From NCBI RefSeq assembly GCF_902859705.1, contig NZ_CADIJO010000021.1:35608-99607 (forward strand): a stretch of DNA of 64,000 nt, written 5' to 3'. Both the position numbers and the translations under genes were made by a program. Shown piece after piece: positions 49,461 through 59,968 of this stretch. The notes under the pieces were generated by a model, which worked only from the letters and a program-made list of their open reading frames with translations, was not told the DNA's origin and did not search any database. Every line of letters begins with the position of its first letter. Positions within the stretch are counted from its first letter, which is position 1. The stretch is from Achromobacter deleyi. Its GTDB lineage: Bacteria; Pseudomonadota; Gammaproteobacteria; Burkholderiales; Burkholderiaceae_B.

Positions 49461-50783
49461 ATGAAGATCACGGTCGTGGGTACCGGTTACGTGGGGTTGG
49501 TGTCGGGAGCGTGCCTGGCCGACATGGGCAACGATGTCATGTGCCTGGACGTGGATGCGGCCAAGATCGCCCTGCTGCGCCAGGGGGGCATCCCCATCTA
49601 TGAACCCGGTCTGGAAGACCTGGTCCGGCGCAACGTGCAGGCCGGCCGCCTGCATTTCACCGACGACGTGGCCCAGAGCGTGGCCTTTGGCGACGTGCAG
49701 TTCATCGCCGTGGGCACCCCCCCGGGCGAGGACGGCTCGGCCGACCTGAAATACGTGCTGGCCGCCGCCCGCAATATTGCGCGCCACATGACCAGCCGCA
49801 AGCTGGTCGTGGACAAGTCCACGGTGCCGGTCGGCACCGCCGACAAGGTGCGCGCGGTGATCGAGCAGGAACTGGCCGCACGCGGCGTGCAGGTGCCGTT
49901 CAGCGTGGCGTCCAACCCCGAATTCCTGAAGGAAGGCGCGGCGATCAACGACTTCATGAGCCCGGACCGGGTCATCGTCGGCGCCGACGACGACTACACC
50001 GTCGGCATCATGCGCCGCATCTACGAGCCGTTCCAGCGCACGCACGATCGCCTGATGGTGATGGACGTGCGTTCGGCCGAACTGACCAAGTACGCCGCCA
50101 ACGCGATGCTGGCCACCCGGATTTCGTTCATGAACGAGATGGCCAATCTGGCCGAAGCGCTGGGCGCCGACATCGAGCAGGTGCGCCGCGGCATCGGCGC
50201 GGACCCCCGCATCGGCTACCACTTCCTGTACCCCGGCGCGGGCTACGGTGGCTCGTGCTTCCCCAAGGACGTGCAGGCGCTGGTCAACACCGCCGCCGAG
50301 AACCGCCTGCCGATGCGCGTCATCGAAGCGGCCGAGGCCGCCAACCACGCGCAGAAGTTCCGCTTGTCGGAAAAGCTGGTGCAGCACTACGGCGAAGACC
50401 TGCGCGGCCGCAAGTTCGCCTTGTGGGGGCTGTCGTTCAAGCCCAATACCGACGACATGCGCGAAGCGCCCAGCCTGACCATCATTGCCGAACTGACGCG
50501 CCGCGGCGCCACCGTGCGCGCCTATGACCCGGTGGCCATGCACGAGGCCGCCCGCGTGCTGGTGGGCCAGCCTGGCGTGAGCTTCGCCACCGACATGTAC
50601 GACGCGCTGGACGGCGCCGACGCGCTGTTGATCGCCACCGAATGGAAGGTGTTCCGCGCGCCCGACTTCGACCGCGTCAAAGTGCTGCTCAAGACACCGT
50701 TGATCCTGGACGGCCGCAACCTCTACACGCCGGCCGACGTGCGCGCCCTGGGCTTCGAGTATTCGGGCATCGGCCGCGCATGA
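49461..50783 (+). CDS. ugd: UDP-glucose 6-dehydrogenase
   Basis: A 440-residue enzyme that oxidises UDP-glucose twice with NAD+ to UDP-glucuronate, a precursor for capsules, LPS and exopolysaccharides. Rossmann motif [19 protein letters not shown] at the N-terminus, SNPEFLKEG, the catalytic Cys in [16 protein letters not shown] (near residue 261) and [16 protein letters not shown] are intact. GDP-mannose dehydrogenase shares the fold, but these motifs favour UDP-glucose. The next gene, a glycosyltransferase, overlaps by 4 bp. Confidence 0.94.
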   Translation: MKITVVGTGYVGLVSGACLADMGNDVMCLDVDAAKIALLRQGGIPIYEPGLEDLVRRNVQAGRLHFTDDVAQSVAFGDVQFIAVGTPPGEDGSADLKYVLAAARNIARHMTSRKLVVDKSTVPVGTADKVRAVIEQELAARGVQVPFSVASNPEFLKEGAAINDFMSPDRVIVGADDDYTVGIMRRIYEPFQRTHDRLMVMDVRSAELTKYAANAMLATRISFMNEMANLAEALGADIEQVRRGIGADPRIGYHFLYPGAGYGGSCFPKDVQALVNTAAENRLPMRVIEAAEAANHAQKFRLSEKLVQHYGEDLRGRKFALWGLSFKPNTDDMREAPSLTIIAELTRRGATVRAYDPVAMHEAARVLVGQPGVSFATDMYDALDGADALLIATEWKVFRAPDFDRVKVLLKTPLILDGRNLYTPADVRALGFEYSGIGRA

Positions 50784-51841
50784 AGATCCTGCAGCTCAAC
50801 TTCGAGAAGGGTTGGCGCGGCGGCGAACGCCAGACGCTGTATTGCATGCGCGCGTTCCGCAATGCCGGCCACCAGGTCGAAGTGCTGTGCCGCGAAGGCG
50901 GCCCGCTGGCCGAGCGCGTACGCCAGGAAGGCTTCGTGGCGCATACCTGCCGCAACGTGCCGGCCCAGCTGCGCTTTCTGGCGTCACAGGGCAAGGGATA
51001 CGACATCATCCACGCCCAGACCGCCAACACCATCACCTGGGCGGTGCTGACCAAGTGGCTGCACCGCCGGCCGGTGGTGTTTTCACGCCGCACCTCGTTC
51101 GTGGTCAAGCCGGGCGAGGAATGGAAGACCGGCTTCAAGTGGCGCCACACTGACCTGTTCGTGGCCATCAGCGACATGGCCGCCAGCGAGCCGCGCCGGC
51201 TGGGGCTGGACCCGGTCATCATCCGCAGCGCGGTCGAGCCGCATGTGATCAACCAGGACAATGTTGCCGCGCTGGTGCGCGAATTCGACCTGGACGGCAA
51301 GAAGGTCATGGCCACGTCGGCCGCGCTGATCCGCGACAAGGACCCGGTGACGCTGGTGCGCGCCGTGGGCGAGCTGGCCAAGACGCGCCGCGATTTCGTC
51401 TTCCTGCATTTCGGTGCCGGCGGCGACCGCGAACAGCAGGCGCGCGACGAAGCGCGGCTGCTGGGCATCGAAGACGTCTATCGCTTCGCGGGCTTTCGCA
51501 AGGGCGTCGAAGACTTCTACAGCGTCCTGGACGTGTTCGTCATGAGCTCCGAGGAAGAAGCCCTGGGCAGCAGCGTGCTGGATGCCTTCCTGCAGCGCGT
51601 GCCGGTGGTGTCCACCGATGCCGGCGGCCTGAAGGAAAGCCTGGCCGACGGCCGCGGCGTGCTGTGCGCGGTGGCGGATTTCCACGCCATGGCCCAAGGC
51701 ATGGCGCGCTGCCTGGACGACGCGGCCTTCCGCCAGGAAATCACCGACCGCGCATACGACTACGTGCGCAACGAGCACGACGTGCAGAAGATGGGCAACC
51801 GGTATCTGGCGCAGTTCGAGCGGTTGCTGGCTGCGCGCTGA
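50780..51841 (+). CDS. GT4-family glycosyltransferase
   Basis: A 353-residue GT-B enzyme: [20 protein letters not shown] start with the Gly-rich nucleotide loop, [14 protein letters not shown] mid-protein, and the C-terminal GT4 region [64 protein letters not shown] with the E-x7-E retaining motif. ATG 50780 overlaps the ugd stop, so it may use UDP-glucuronate or a related sugar. Acceptor unknown; LPS core or a surface glycan is likely. Confidence 0.9.
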   Translation: MKILQLNFEKGWRGGERQTLYCMRAFRNAGHQVEVLCREGGPLAERVRQEGFVAHTCRNVPAQLRFLASQGKGYDIIHAQTANTITWAVLTKWLHRRPVVFSRRTSFVVKPGEEWKTGFKWRHTDLFVAISDMAASEPRRLGLDPVIIRSAVEPHVINQDNVAALVREFDLDGKKVMATSAALIRDKDPVTLVRAVGELAKTRRDFVFLHFGAGGDREQQARDEARLLGIEDVYRFAGFRKGVEDFYSVLDVFVMSSEEEALGSSVLDAFLQRVPVVSTDAGGLKESLADGRGVLCAVADFHAMAQGMARCLDDAAFRQEITDRAYDYVRNEHDVQKMGNRYLAQFERLLAAR

Positions 51842-51859
51842 CAAGCGCGGCGCTGGCGC

Positions 51860-52351
51860 TTAACGCGTCCGCAGATCGATCCGCGTTTCAAACTTGGCCC
51901 GGTGCACCGAGAAGAACGTGCGCACGTTGCGCACGTTGGCGTGCGCGGTGAAGGCGCGGTGCGCCAGCGCGTGGTAGGCGGGCATGTCTTTCACCTGGGC
52001 GATCACCACGAAATCCGGGCCGGGCGACACCCGATAGCATTGCAGCACGGCCGGTTCGGCCAGCAGCGTCTGTTCGAAGGCGTCCAGGCTTTCGGCAGCC
52101 TGCACATCCAGCGTGATCTCGACGATGGCGGTCAGTGTGCTGCCCAGCTTGTCGGCGGCCAGGATGGCCACCTGGCGCTCGATGACCCCCTCTTCCACCA
52201 GCCGCCGGACCCGCCGCAGGCAGGTCGGGGGCGATGCATGCACCCGCAAGGCCAGGTCCTGGTTGGTCAGCGAATTGTCTTCTTGCAGCTGTTCCAGGAT
52301 GCGCAGGTCCAGATCATCCAGCTCGGGCAGGGCATTGGGCGGGGTTGGCAT
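51860..52351 (-). CDS. Lrp/AsnC-family regulator
   Basis: A 163-residue feast/famine regulator. The winged HTH is at residues ~12–60 (LDDLDLRILEQLQEDNSLTNQDLALRVHASPPTCLRRVRRLVEEGVI), followed by a RAM effector domain (TAIVEITLDVQAAESLDAFEQTLL, VLQCYRVSPGPDFVVIAQV). It is divergent from glmS across an AT-rich gap with inverted repeats. Ligands are usually amino acids. Its target may be itself, glmS or neither. Confidence 0.92.
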   Translation of the reverse strand: MPTPPNALPELDDLDLRILEQLQEDNSLTNQDLALRVHASPPTCLRRVRRLVEEGVIERQVAILAADKLGSTLTAIVEITLDVQAAESLDAFEQTLLAEPAVLQCYRVSPGPDFVVIAQVKDMPAYHALAHRAFTAHANVRNVRTFFSVHRAKFETRIDLRTR

Positions 52352-52352
52352 G

Positions 52353-52465
52353 GTGTTTTGAATAATTAATTCATTGAAAACACATTAGTGAAATATTATT
52401 TAATCACAAATAGGTAAGTAAATAAACTGTCAAATATGAGCAGATAAAGAAATCAAATTTCTTTA
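52353..52465. promoter_or_regulatory. AT-rich control region between the Lrp gene and glmS
   Basis: This gap is far richer in A and T than its neighbours. It holds GTGTTTT-N17-AAAACAC (52353–52359 and 52377–52383) at the Lrp start and TAAAGAAAT-CAA-ATTTCTTTA (52445–52465), a 9-bp stem, before glmS. Lrp-family proteins favour AT-rich, bendable palindromes, so this is a likely binding region serving both genes. Confidence 0.5.
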
Positions 52466-52514
52466 GGGTGCGCGCACAATGCGTTCCGTACTCGAACTTT
52501 CAGGAGTCTCTCCC

Positions 52515-54347
<1,833 letters not shown>

Positions 54348-55178
54348 GTGCCCCAGCGCGATTCCCCGGCAGTGCCCGCCACCGCCCAGGTGGCGGGCAC
54401 CGCCGCGTTCTCCAAGTTCGTGCATCTGCTGCAGCTGGTGGCTGATCGCGATACGGCGATGACCGTGGCCGAGCTGTGCAAGGTGTCCGGCTATCCGCGT
54501 CCCACCGTGTACCGCACGGTGTATGCGCTGATTGCCGAAGGCCTGTTGTCCGAGAGTGTGGTGTCGGGGCGGCTGGAACTGGGACCGCGGCTGATCCAGC
54601 TGGCCAATCGCAGTTGGAAGCGGTCGGACCTGCGCCTGCTGGCGATGGCGGACCTGACGCGCTTGCGCGACATCACGGGTGAGACCGTGCATCTGGCGGT
54701 GCCCAATGCGGACCAGATGGTCTATATCGAAAAGCTGGAAAGCCCGAAGGCGGTGCGCATGACTTCGCGCGTGGGCACCAGCGTGGCGATGCATTCGAGT
54801 TCGGTGGGCAAGGCCTATCTGGCCTTTCTGGACGAAGCGCCGCGCGAGCAATTGCTGCGCGAATTGCCGCAGCCCTGGAAGGTCTTCACGCCGCAGACGC
54901 TGACCGACGTGGCCGCGCTGCGCGTGCAGCTGGAGCGGTACCGCGAGCGGGGCTGGGCCATCGACGACGAAGAGCAGGAAGCGGGCATCCGCTGCTTTGG
55001 CGCGCCGATCTTCGGCAAGCAAGGCGCGCCGGTGGCCTGCATCAGCGTGAGCACGTTGCTGTTTCGCCAGGAAGAGGACGTGCAGCGCAAGTACGTGGCG
55101 CCGCTGCTGGAGGCGTGCCGGTCGATCTCGCGGCTGTTGCAGGACACGCCGGCCTCGTACAGCGCCGAAGCGCCCTGA
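54348..55178 (+). CDS. IclR-family transcriptional regulator
   Basis: A 276-residue IclR regulator: N-terminal winged HTH (FSKFVHLLQLVADRDTAMTVAELCKVSGYPRPTVYRTVYALIAEGLL, residues ~22–70) and an effector domain ending with GAPIFGKQGAPVACISVS. GTG 54348 follows the glmS stop with no gap and GGAG sits 3 bp before, so it is translationally linked to glmS. Its 3' end faces the catabolic-looking operon 55207–59075, whose promoter carries an IclR-like palindrome; that operon is its most likely target. Confidence 0.9.
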   Translation: MPQRDSPAVPATAQVAGTAAFSKFVHLLQLVADRDTAMTVAELCKVSGYPRPTVYRTVYALIAEGLLSESVVSGRLELGPRLIQLANRSWKRSDLRLLAMADLTRLRDITGETVHLAVPNADQMVYIEKLESPKAVRMTSRVGTSVAMHSSSVGKAYLAFLDEAPREQLLRELPQPWKVFTPQTLTDVAALRVQLERYRERGWAIDDEEQEAGIRCFGAPIFGKQGAPVACISVSTLLFRQEEDVQRKYVAPLLEACRSISRLLQDTPASYSAEAP

Positions 55179-55206
55179 GGCCAGCCATCCTGACTTCTGG
55201 CCTGCG

Positions 55207-55926
55207 TCAAGCCGCCAGATAGCCGCCGTCGACCGGCAGGATATGGCCGGTGATGAAGCCGGCCGCGGGCGAACACAGGAATACCGCCGCGCGGGCCACG
55301 TCTGCCGGCAGGCCCCAGCGTCCCAATGCGGTGCGTTGCAGGATCGGGCCGGAACGCGCGGGATCGTCTTGCAGCGCCTGCGTGAGCGGGGTGGCTATCC
55401 AACCCGGCGCGACGGCGTTGACCCGGATGTTCTCGGCCGCATAGGCCAGCGCCAGCGACTTGGTCAGCTGCGCGACCCCGCCCTTGCTGGCCGAGTACGC
55501 CGGCACCAGCGCGCCGCCGAAGAAGCTCAACATCGATGCGGTATTGACGATGACGCCGCCTTGCCTGGCCAGCAGCGGGCGCGCCGCGGCGCAGGTGCGC
55601 ATGGTGCCGGTCAGGTTCACGGCCAGCACCTGCTCGAACACGTCCAGGTCGTGTTCGGCGTTGCGGCGGATGATGCCGGCGCAGTTCACCAGGATGTCCA
55701 GGCGGTCCAGCGTGCCGAACAGGCGGTCGACGTCCTGCTGCTTGCTGGAGTCGGCCAGTTCGACGCGCACGCCGGACGCCAGCGAGCCGTCGCCGGCATC
55801 CAGGCCGGTGGCGACGACGCGGGCGCCCAGCGCGTGCAACTGATTGGCGATGGCGGCGCCGATGCCCTGGGTGGCGCCGGTGACCAGCGCGGTCTTGCCT
55901 TGGAAGAGATCAGGTTGGTAGGTCAT
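55207..55926 (-). CDS. Short-chain dehydrogenase/reductase A
   Basis: A 239-residue classical SDR. NAD(P) motif TGATQGIG (residues ~16–23), NCAG, the catalytic Ser in NTASMLSFFGG, YSASKGG with Tyr and Lys, and the C-terminal ITGHILPVDGGYLA. An acidic residue after the second strand (TGLDAGDG) hints at NAD preference. It is the last of five genes on the minus strand, 5 bp after SDR B. Substrate unknown; an alcohol or hydroxyacyl oxidation in the pathway is likely. Confidence 0.9.
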   Translation of the reverse strand: MTYQPDLFQGKTALVTGATQGIGAAIANQLHALGARVVATGLDAGDGSLASGVRVELADSSKQQDVDRLFGTLDRLDILVNCAGIIRRNAEHDLDVFEQVLAVNLTGTMRTCAAARPLLARQGGVIVNTASMLSFFGGALVPAYSASKGGVAQLTKSLALAYAAENIRVNAVAPGWIATPLTQALQDDPARSGPILQRTALGRWGLPADVARAAVFLCSPAAGFITGHILPVDGGYLAA

Positions 55927-55931
55927 GGAGT

Positions 55932-56720
55932 TCAGTAGGTGCCGGGGTAGGCGCCGCCGTCGGCCAGCAGGTTCTGTCCGGTGATGTAGGCGGCCTGGGT
56001 GCTGCACAGGAAGGCGCAGATGGCGCCGAATTCTTCGGCGTTGCCGAAGCGGCCTGCGGGAATGGCCTGCTGGCGGGCTTCGCGCAGCGCATCGGCGTCG
56101 CGGCCGGTCTTGGCGGCGGTGGCGGCCAGCGTGGCGTGCAGGCGGTCGGTGGCAAAGGCGCCGGGCAGCAGGTTGTTGATCGTGACACCGCGGGCGGCCA
56201 GGCTGCTGCGGGCCACGCCGGCCACGAAGCCGGTCAGGCCGCTGCGTGCGCCGTTGGACAGGCCCAGGACGTCGATGGGCGCCTTCACGGAACTGGAGGT
56301 GATGTTGACTATGCGCCCGAAGCCGCGTTCGGCCATGGCGTCGACGGTGGCCTTGATCAGTTCGATGGGTGTGAGCATGTTGGCGTCGACGGCCTTGATC
56401 CAGGCGTCGCGGTCCCAGTCGCGGAAGTCGCCGGGAGGCGGACCGCCGGCGTTGGTGACGACGATGTCGAAGTCGCGCTGCACGCCGAAGACCGCCGTGC
56501 GGCCGGCTTCGGTGGTGATGTCGGCGGCGATGGCGCGCACCTGGGCGCCGTGGGCGGCAGCCGCTTTGAGCTGGCGTTCGGCCGCCTGCAGGGCATCGGC
56601 GCCGCGCGCCACGATCAGCACGTGCACGCCTTCGCGCACCAGCGCCAGCGCGCAGCCGTAGCCCAGGCCCTTGCTGGCGCCGCACACCAGCGCCGATTTG
56701 CCTTGTATGCCCAGATCCAT
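55932..56720 (-). CDS. Short-chain dehydrogenase-like protein B with altered active site
   Basis: A 262-residue SDR-fold protein: GASKGLGYGCALALVREG binds cofactor, TNAGGPPPGDF replaces NNAG, NITSSSVK supplies the Ser, and SNGARSGLTGF stands where Y-x3-K should be, so Tyr is Ser and Lys is Arg. The end, ITGQNLLADGGAYPGTY, is normal. Such atypical SDRs form a known subgroup often named 3-oxoacyl-ACP reductase, with chemistry not established. It lies 5 bp before SDR A and 67 bp after the Bug gene. Confidence 0.88.
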   Translation of the reverse strand: MDLGIQGKSALVCGASKGLGYGCALALVREGVHVLIVARGADALQAAERQLKAAAAHGAQVRAIAADITTEAGRTAVFGVQRDFDIVVTNAGGPPPGDFRDWDRDAWIKAVDANMLTPIELIKATVDAMAERGFGRIVNITSSSVKAPIDVLGLSNGARSGLTGFVAGVARSSLAARGVTINNLLPGAFATDRLHATLAATAAKTGRDADALREARQQAIPAGRFGNAEEFGAICAFLCSTQAAYITGQNLLADGGAYPGTY

Positions 56721-56787
56721 GTCTTGTCTCTCCAGAAATGCGGGGCGCGGTCTGGCCGCGCCCCGGGTTGCAGCGTGATCCGCCGGG

Positions 56788-57765
56788 TTATTGCTGGCGC
56801 AGGGCCAGCTTGTCGATCAGCGCCTTGAAGGTCGCGTCGTCACGCCGCATGGTGGCTTCGAAGCCGGCGGAATCGGCATAGCGGTAGCCCAGGTTCTGCT
56901 TTTCCAGGGTCTGCCGGAAGGCCGGTTCTTCCGCGATCTTGGCGGCCGCGGATTGCAGCTGCGCAATGATCTGCGGCGGCGTGCCCAACGGGGCGGCAAT
57001 GCCGCGCCAGGTGCCGATGGACAGGTCGATATTACGTTCCTTCAGCGTGGGCACGTTCTCGAAACCGGGCACGCGCTGGTCGGCCATGACGGCCAGCATC
57101 TTCAGCTTGCCGGCCGTGACGTAGGCGGCGACCTCGGCGGGGCTGACGGCCACGGCGTCGATGTGGCCGCCCAGCAGCGCCAGCACGGCGGGGTTGGCGC
57201 CGTTGAAGGGGATGTGGTTGAACTTGGCGCCGATCTTGTCTTCGAAGGCGGCGGTGGCCAGGTGCCAGATCGAGCCCGTGCCGGCGTTGCCGATCTGCAG
57301 GCCGGCCTTGTCTTTCCTGGCCGCTTCGATGAAGCCTTCGATGGTGGTGTGCGGCGAATCGGCGCGCACGGTGATGGCGGATGGGTCGGCGTTCAGCTGC
57401 GCCACCGGCACGAACTTGTCGTAGGTGGTCTTGCTGATGCCCAGGTGCGGAATGATGGCCAGGTCGGCGGTGACCAGGCCCAGCTTGTAGCCGTCTGGCC
57501 GTGCGCCGGCCACTTCGGCAAAGCCGATGCCGCCGGAGGCGCCGGGTTTGTTCAGCACCACCACGGTCTGCGGCAAGTGGTTGCGGGCCGCGTCGGCGAA
57601 GGCGCGGGCCATGGCGTCGGTGCCACCGCCAGCGGCGAAAGGCACCACCAGTTCGATGGCGCGCGCGGGGTAGGCCGCGCCCTGGGCCTGGGCGCCGAAC
57701 GCGGCCAGGCCGAGCGCGGCGCCGATCATGCACCGCGCAAGCGCGGCAGTCGTACGAGGTTTCAT
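56788..57765 (-). CDS. Bug/TctC-family periplasmic solute-binding protein
   Basis: A 325-residue secreted binding protein. Signal peptide 1–27 ends FGAQA-QG. Motifs: YPARAIELVVPFAAGGGTDAMARAF, VVLNKPGASGGIGFAEVAGARPDGYKLG and FNHIPFNGANPAVLALLGGHIDAVAVSP. No membrane TctA/B genes are nearby. Sitting among catabolic enzymes, it probably captures the pathway substrate, an acid or aromatic acid being the usual ligand type. It is distinct from the other Bug protein at 15228, with modest similarity. Confidence 0.92.
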   Translation of the reverse strand: MKPRTTAALARCMIGAALGLAAFGAQAQGAAYPARAIELVVPFAAGGGTDAMARAFADAARNHLPQTVVVLNKPGASGGIGFAEVAGARPDGYKLGLVTADLAIIPHLGISKTTYDKFVPVAQLNADPSAITVRADSPHTTIEGFIEAARKDKAGLQIGNAGTGSIWHLATAAFEDKIGAKFNHIPFNGANPAVLALLGGHIDAVAVSPAEVAAYVTAGKLKMLAVMADQRVPGFENVPTLKERNIDLSIGTWRGIAAPLGTPPQIIAQLQSAAAKIAEEPAFRQTLEKQNLGYRYADSAGFEATMRRDDATFKALIDKLALRQQ

Positions 57766-57804
57766 GCGTTGTCTCCTTGGGTTTTTTTTATGCAGGTGCC
57801 GCGG

Positions 57805-58551
57805 TCAGTAAGTGGCGCGTCCTCCCGACAGGTCGAATACCGCGCCGGTGTTGAAGCTGCACGATGCCGAGCAGAGCCAGGCGACCAGTTCGGTCACCTC
57901 GCGCGGTTCGCCCAGCCGGCGCAGCGGGCTCTTGGCGATCATGGTTTCCACGTGGCAGGGGTCCATCTGTTCCAGCAACTGGGTCTTGACGGCCGCGGGC
58001 GCCACGGCGTTGGCCAGCACGCCGCTGCCCGCCAGTTCCTTGCCCAGCGATTTGGTCAGCGCGATGACGCCGGCCTTGGCCGCGCTGTAGGCCGAAGCGT
58101 TGGGCGTGCCCTCTTTGCCAGCCAGCGAGGCGATGTTGACGATGCGGCCGTGCTGCGCCGCGCGCATCACCGGTACCACGGCGCGGCAGACGTTGAAGAT
58201 GCCAACCAGGTTCACGTCGATGATGCGGCGCCATTCGTCGGGGTCGTAGGCATCCAGCGGCACGGTCGAACCGGCAAAGCCGGCGCTGTTGACCAGGGCG
58301 TCGATGCGGCCGTACCGGCCGACCCCATCGCGTACCGCGGCGTCGATGCTGGCCGGGTCCGTGACGTCGACCCGCAGGCTGTGCGCCGCCGGGCCGTTGC
58401 GACAGGGCGCCAGGTCCCAGGCGACGGTGGTGGCGCCAGTGTCGTGCAGGTACTGAACGATGTCCGCGCCGATTCCGGCCGCGCCGCCCGTCACCACCAC
58501 GACGTGGCCGCGGAAGTCGTAGCGGGCGCGGGTGTCTGCAGCCGCCGTCAT
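57805..58551 (-). CDS. Short-chain dehydrogenase/reductase C
   Basis: A 248-residue classical SDR with TGGAAGIG, NSAG, NIASLAGKEGTPNASAYSAAKAG (Ser, Tyr, Lys all present) and FNTGAVFDLSGGRATY at the end. VAWDLAP after the second strand gives an Asp that favours NAD. ATG 58551 overlaps the cupin-gene stop (ATGA), so it is coupled to the dioxygenase. It may oxidise an alcohol before or after ring or side-chain cleavage. Confidence 0.9.
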   Translation of the reverse strand: MTAAADTRARYDFRGHVVVVTGGAAGIGADIVQYLHDTGATTVAWDLAPCRNGPAAHSLRVDVTDPASIDAAVRDGVGRYGRIDALVNSAGFAGSTVPLDAYDPDEWRRIIDVNLVGIFNVCRAVVPVMRAAQHGRIVNIASLAGKEGTPNASAYSAAKAGVIALTKSLGKELAGSGVLANAVAPAAVKTQLLEQMDPCHVETMIAKSPLRRLGEPREVTELVAWLCSASCSFNTGAVFDLSGGRATY

Positions 58552-59075
58552 CGGATGAACTGCTGCACGTAGTCGACGCCCAGGCCGACGGCTTCGTAGT
58601 GCTTGCGGCACATGTCGATCTTGGTGAAGACGTCTTCGTAGCCCATGCCCTTGCCCCACGGGTCGGTGTAGTACATGACGCCGTTGACCTGGAAGAACGT
58701 GATCATTTCTTCGACATCGGGCGGCACGTACAGGGTGTGGGTTTCGCCGGGGGGTTCGAAGACATAGCTGCCTTCCGTGGCTTCCCAGTCGTGTTCCAGA
58801 TAGCGCCAGCGGCCCTTGAGCACGAAGCCGTGCACCGCCTGCGGGTGGCGGTGGCGGCTGAGCACGCCGGTCTTGCGTACGCGCAGCAGGTTGGTCCAGT
58901 AGCCCTGGCTGGCGTTCAGACAGAGCGGGCGGAACCAGACGTTCTCGGCCTGCGGCACCCAGACGCGTTCGTCGTCCGGAATCGCGCTGGGCACCACGAT
59001 TTCGGGCAGGGCGTCGGACGGATTGGGGTACTGGTACGGCATCAGGGGCTGTTCGTCGCGGCTGTCTAACGGCAT
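58548..59075 (-). CDS. Cupin dioxygenase, 2,4'-dihydroxyacetophenone-dioxygenase family
   Basis: A 175-residue single-domain cupin. Metal ligands appear in RHRHPQAVHGFVLKGRW (His-x-His and a further His) and ETHTLYVPP (His). The WTNLLRVRKTGVLSRHRH and GMGYEDVFTKIDMCRKHYEAVGLG segments recall 2,4'-dihydroxyacetophenone dioxygenase, which cleaves a side chain C–C bond. True substrate unknown. It is the first gene of the operon, with AAGGA 6 bp before ATG 59075 and a well-formed promoter and operator upstream. Confidence 0.82.
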   Translation of the reverse strand: MPLDSRDEQPLMPYQYPNPSDALPEIVVPSAIPDDERVWVPQAENVWFRPLCLNASQGYWTNLLRVRKTGVLSRHRHPQAVHGFVLKGRWRYLEHDWEATEGSYVFEPPGETHTLYVPPDVEEMITFFQVNGVMYYTDPWGKGMGYEDVFTKIDMCRKHYEAVGLGVDYVQQFIR

Positions 59076-59098
59076 GCGTGTCCTTTATGTGGTCAATT

Positions 59099-59113
59099 GT
59101 TCATAATATGGAC
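59099..59113. promoter_or_regulatory. 15-bp palindromic operator of the cupin–SDR–Bug operon
   Basis: GTTCATA-A-TATGGAC is a palindrome with one mismatch, lying directly downstream of the -10 at 59114–59119 on the minus strand, over the start site. Size, AT-rich centre and place fit an IclR-family repressor site. The IclR gene at 54348 is the obvious candidate. Confidence 0.55.
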
Positions 59114-59143
59114 TTTATAAGAGAGGCCGGGCGGCAGTGTCAC
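59114..59143 (-). promoter_or_regulatory. Promoter of the cupin–SDR–Bug operon
   Basis: On the minus strand GTGACA (59143–59138), 18 bp, TATAAA (59119–59114). Each box matches five of six consensus bases. The palindrome at 59099–59113 follows at once. Confidence 0.6.
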
Positions 59144-59212
59144 TTAGGTTTTTCACCTACGGGATGTCGGTGCCCGGGGTTACAGTCGGCTTTTCCTCAT
59201 AGGACGGACGCC

Positions 59213-59836
59213 GTGACCCTGGACGAGTATTTCGCCGCGATCGATGCCCCGGGCTTTGCCGCGCTGGGTTTGCTGCCGCGCGATCGGGTCATCGACCTGA
59301 CCGAGGCCATGCAGGGCCATCCGGTGGTCGACCTGCTGCAAGGGCAGGTGCTCGATGACCCCGAGACCAGCAATCACCATCTGCTGCTGGCCCGGGCGCC
59401 GTTGACGGGCCGCGTGCTGTATCTGACCCACGACGGCGATAGCCGCGTGGTGTTCGATTCCCTGGCGGACTTTGTCGCGGCGGCGCGCCAGGCGGGCGAG
59501 CAAGAGCGGGAGGTGCAGGAGCTGCATCCCGACACGTCGCCACTCGTGGATGGCCAGCCGCCGTTGGGCGGTCTGATCCGCGAACTGCTGCAACAGGAAT
59601 CAGGCGTGGACGTGGTGCTGACACTGATTCCGTCGCTGGACCTGGGCGATCTGGCGTTGCTGGAAACGCTGGCGCGGGATGACGATTTCTTTCTGGGTGA
59701 AGCGGTGGCGATGGCGATCGAAAAGCGGCCGTCAAAGGCGCTGCGGGCGATCGCAGCGCTGTGCCAGGCGCATCCGCACATTCAGGTGTCCAAGGCGGGC
59801 ACGCGCGCATTGCGGCGGATCGACGCGCTGGGGTAA
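59213..59836 (+). CDS. Hypothetical protein with SMI1/KNR4 (SUKH)-like segment
   Basis: A 207-residue soluble protein. Residues ~50–95 (NHHLLLARAPLTGRVLYLTHDGDSRVVFDSLADFVAAAR) resemble the core of the SUKH superfamily, which includes immunity proteins; the C-terminal ~70 residues are helical and may be HEAT-like (FLGEAVAMAIEKRPSKALRAIAALCQAHP). The resemblance is by eye and weak. Start GTG 59213 has AGGA 9 bp upstream. It lies 148 bp before rtcB on the same strand. No toxin gene is adjacent. Confidence 0.7.
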   Translation: MTLDEYFAAIDAPGFAALGLLPRDRVIDLTEAMQGHPVVDLLQGQVLDDPETSNHHLLLARAPLTGRVLYLTHDGDSRVVFDSLADFVAAARQAGEQEREVQELHPDTSPLVDGQPPLGGLIRELLQQESGVDVVLTLIPSLDLGDLALLETLARDDDFFLGEAVAMAIEKRPSKALRAIAALCQAHPHIQVSKAGTRALRRIDALG

Positions 59837-59912
59837 CGACGGCCGGCTCGTTGCGGCTTCGCAACGCGTCACGCCGCGTTTCTCGCACGGACGCGGAACC
59901 CTCTGTACACTT

Positions 59913-59968
59913 CGGCCTCCTCCTGGCGCTGCTGCTGGGGGTACAACGCCTTCCGGAACACGGAGGCC
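59913..59968 (+). promoter_or_regulatory. Inverted-repeat leader upstream of rtcB
   Basis: CGGCCTCC (59913–59920) can pair with GGAGGCC (59962–59968), which contains the only GGAGG near the rtcB start (18 bp before ATG). GTAC lies outside both arms. A separate perfect hairpin CGTTGCG-GCTT-CGCAACG is at 59849–59866. Pairing would hide the ribosome site. Confidence 0.45.

Noticed and set aside
52352..52514. glmS ribozyme upstream of glmS
   Set aside because: The gap is too AT-rich and short, and lacks the ribozyme core and pseudoknot pattern; such ribozymes are known mainly from Gram-positive bacteria.
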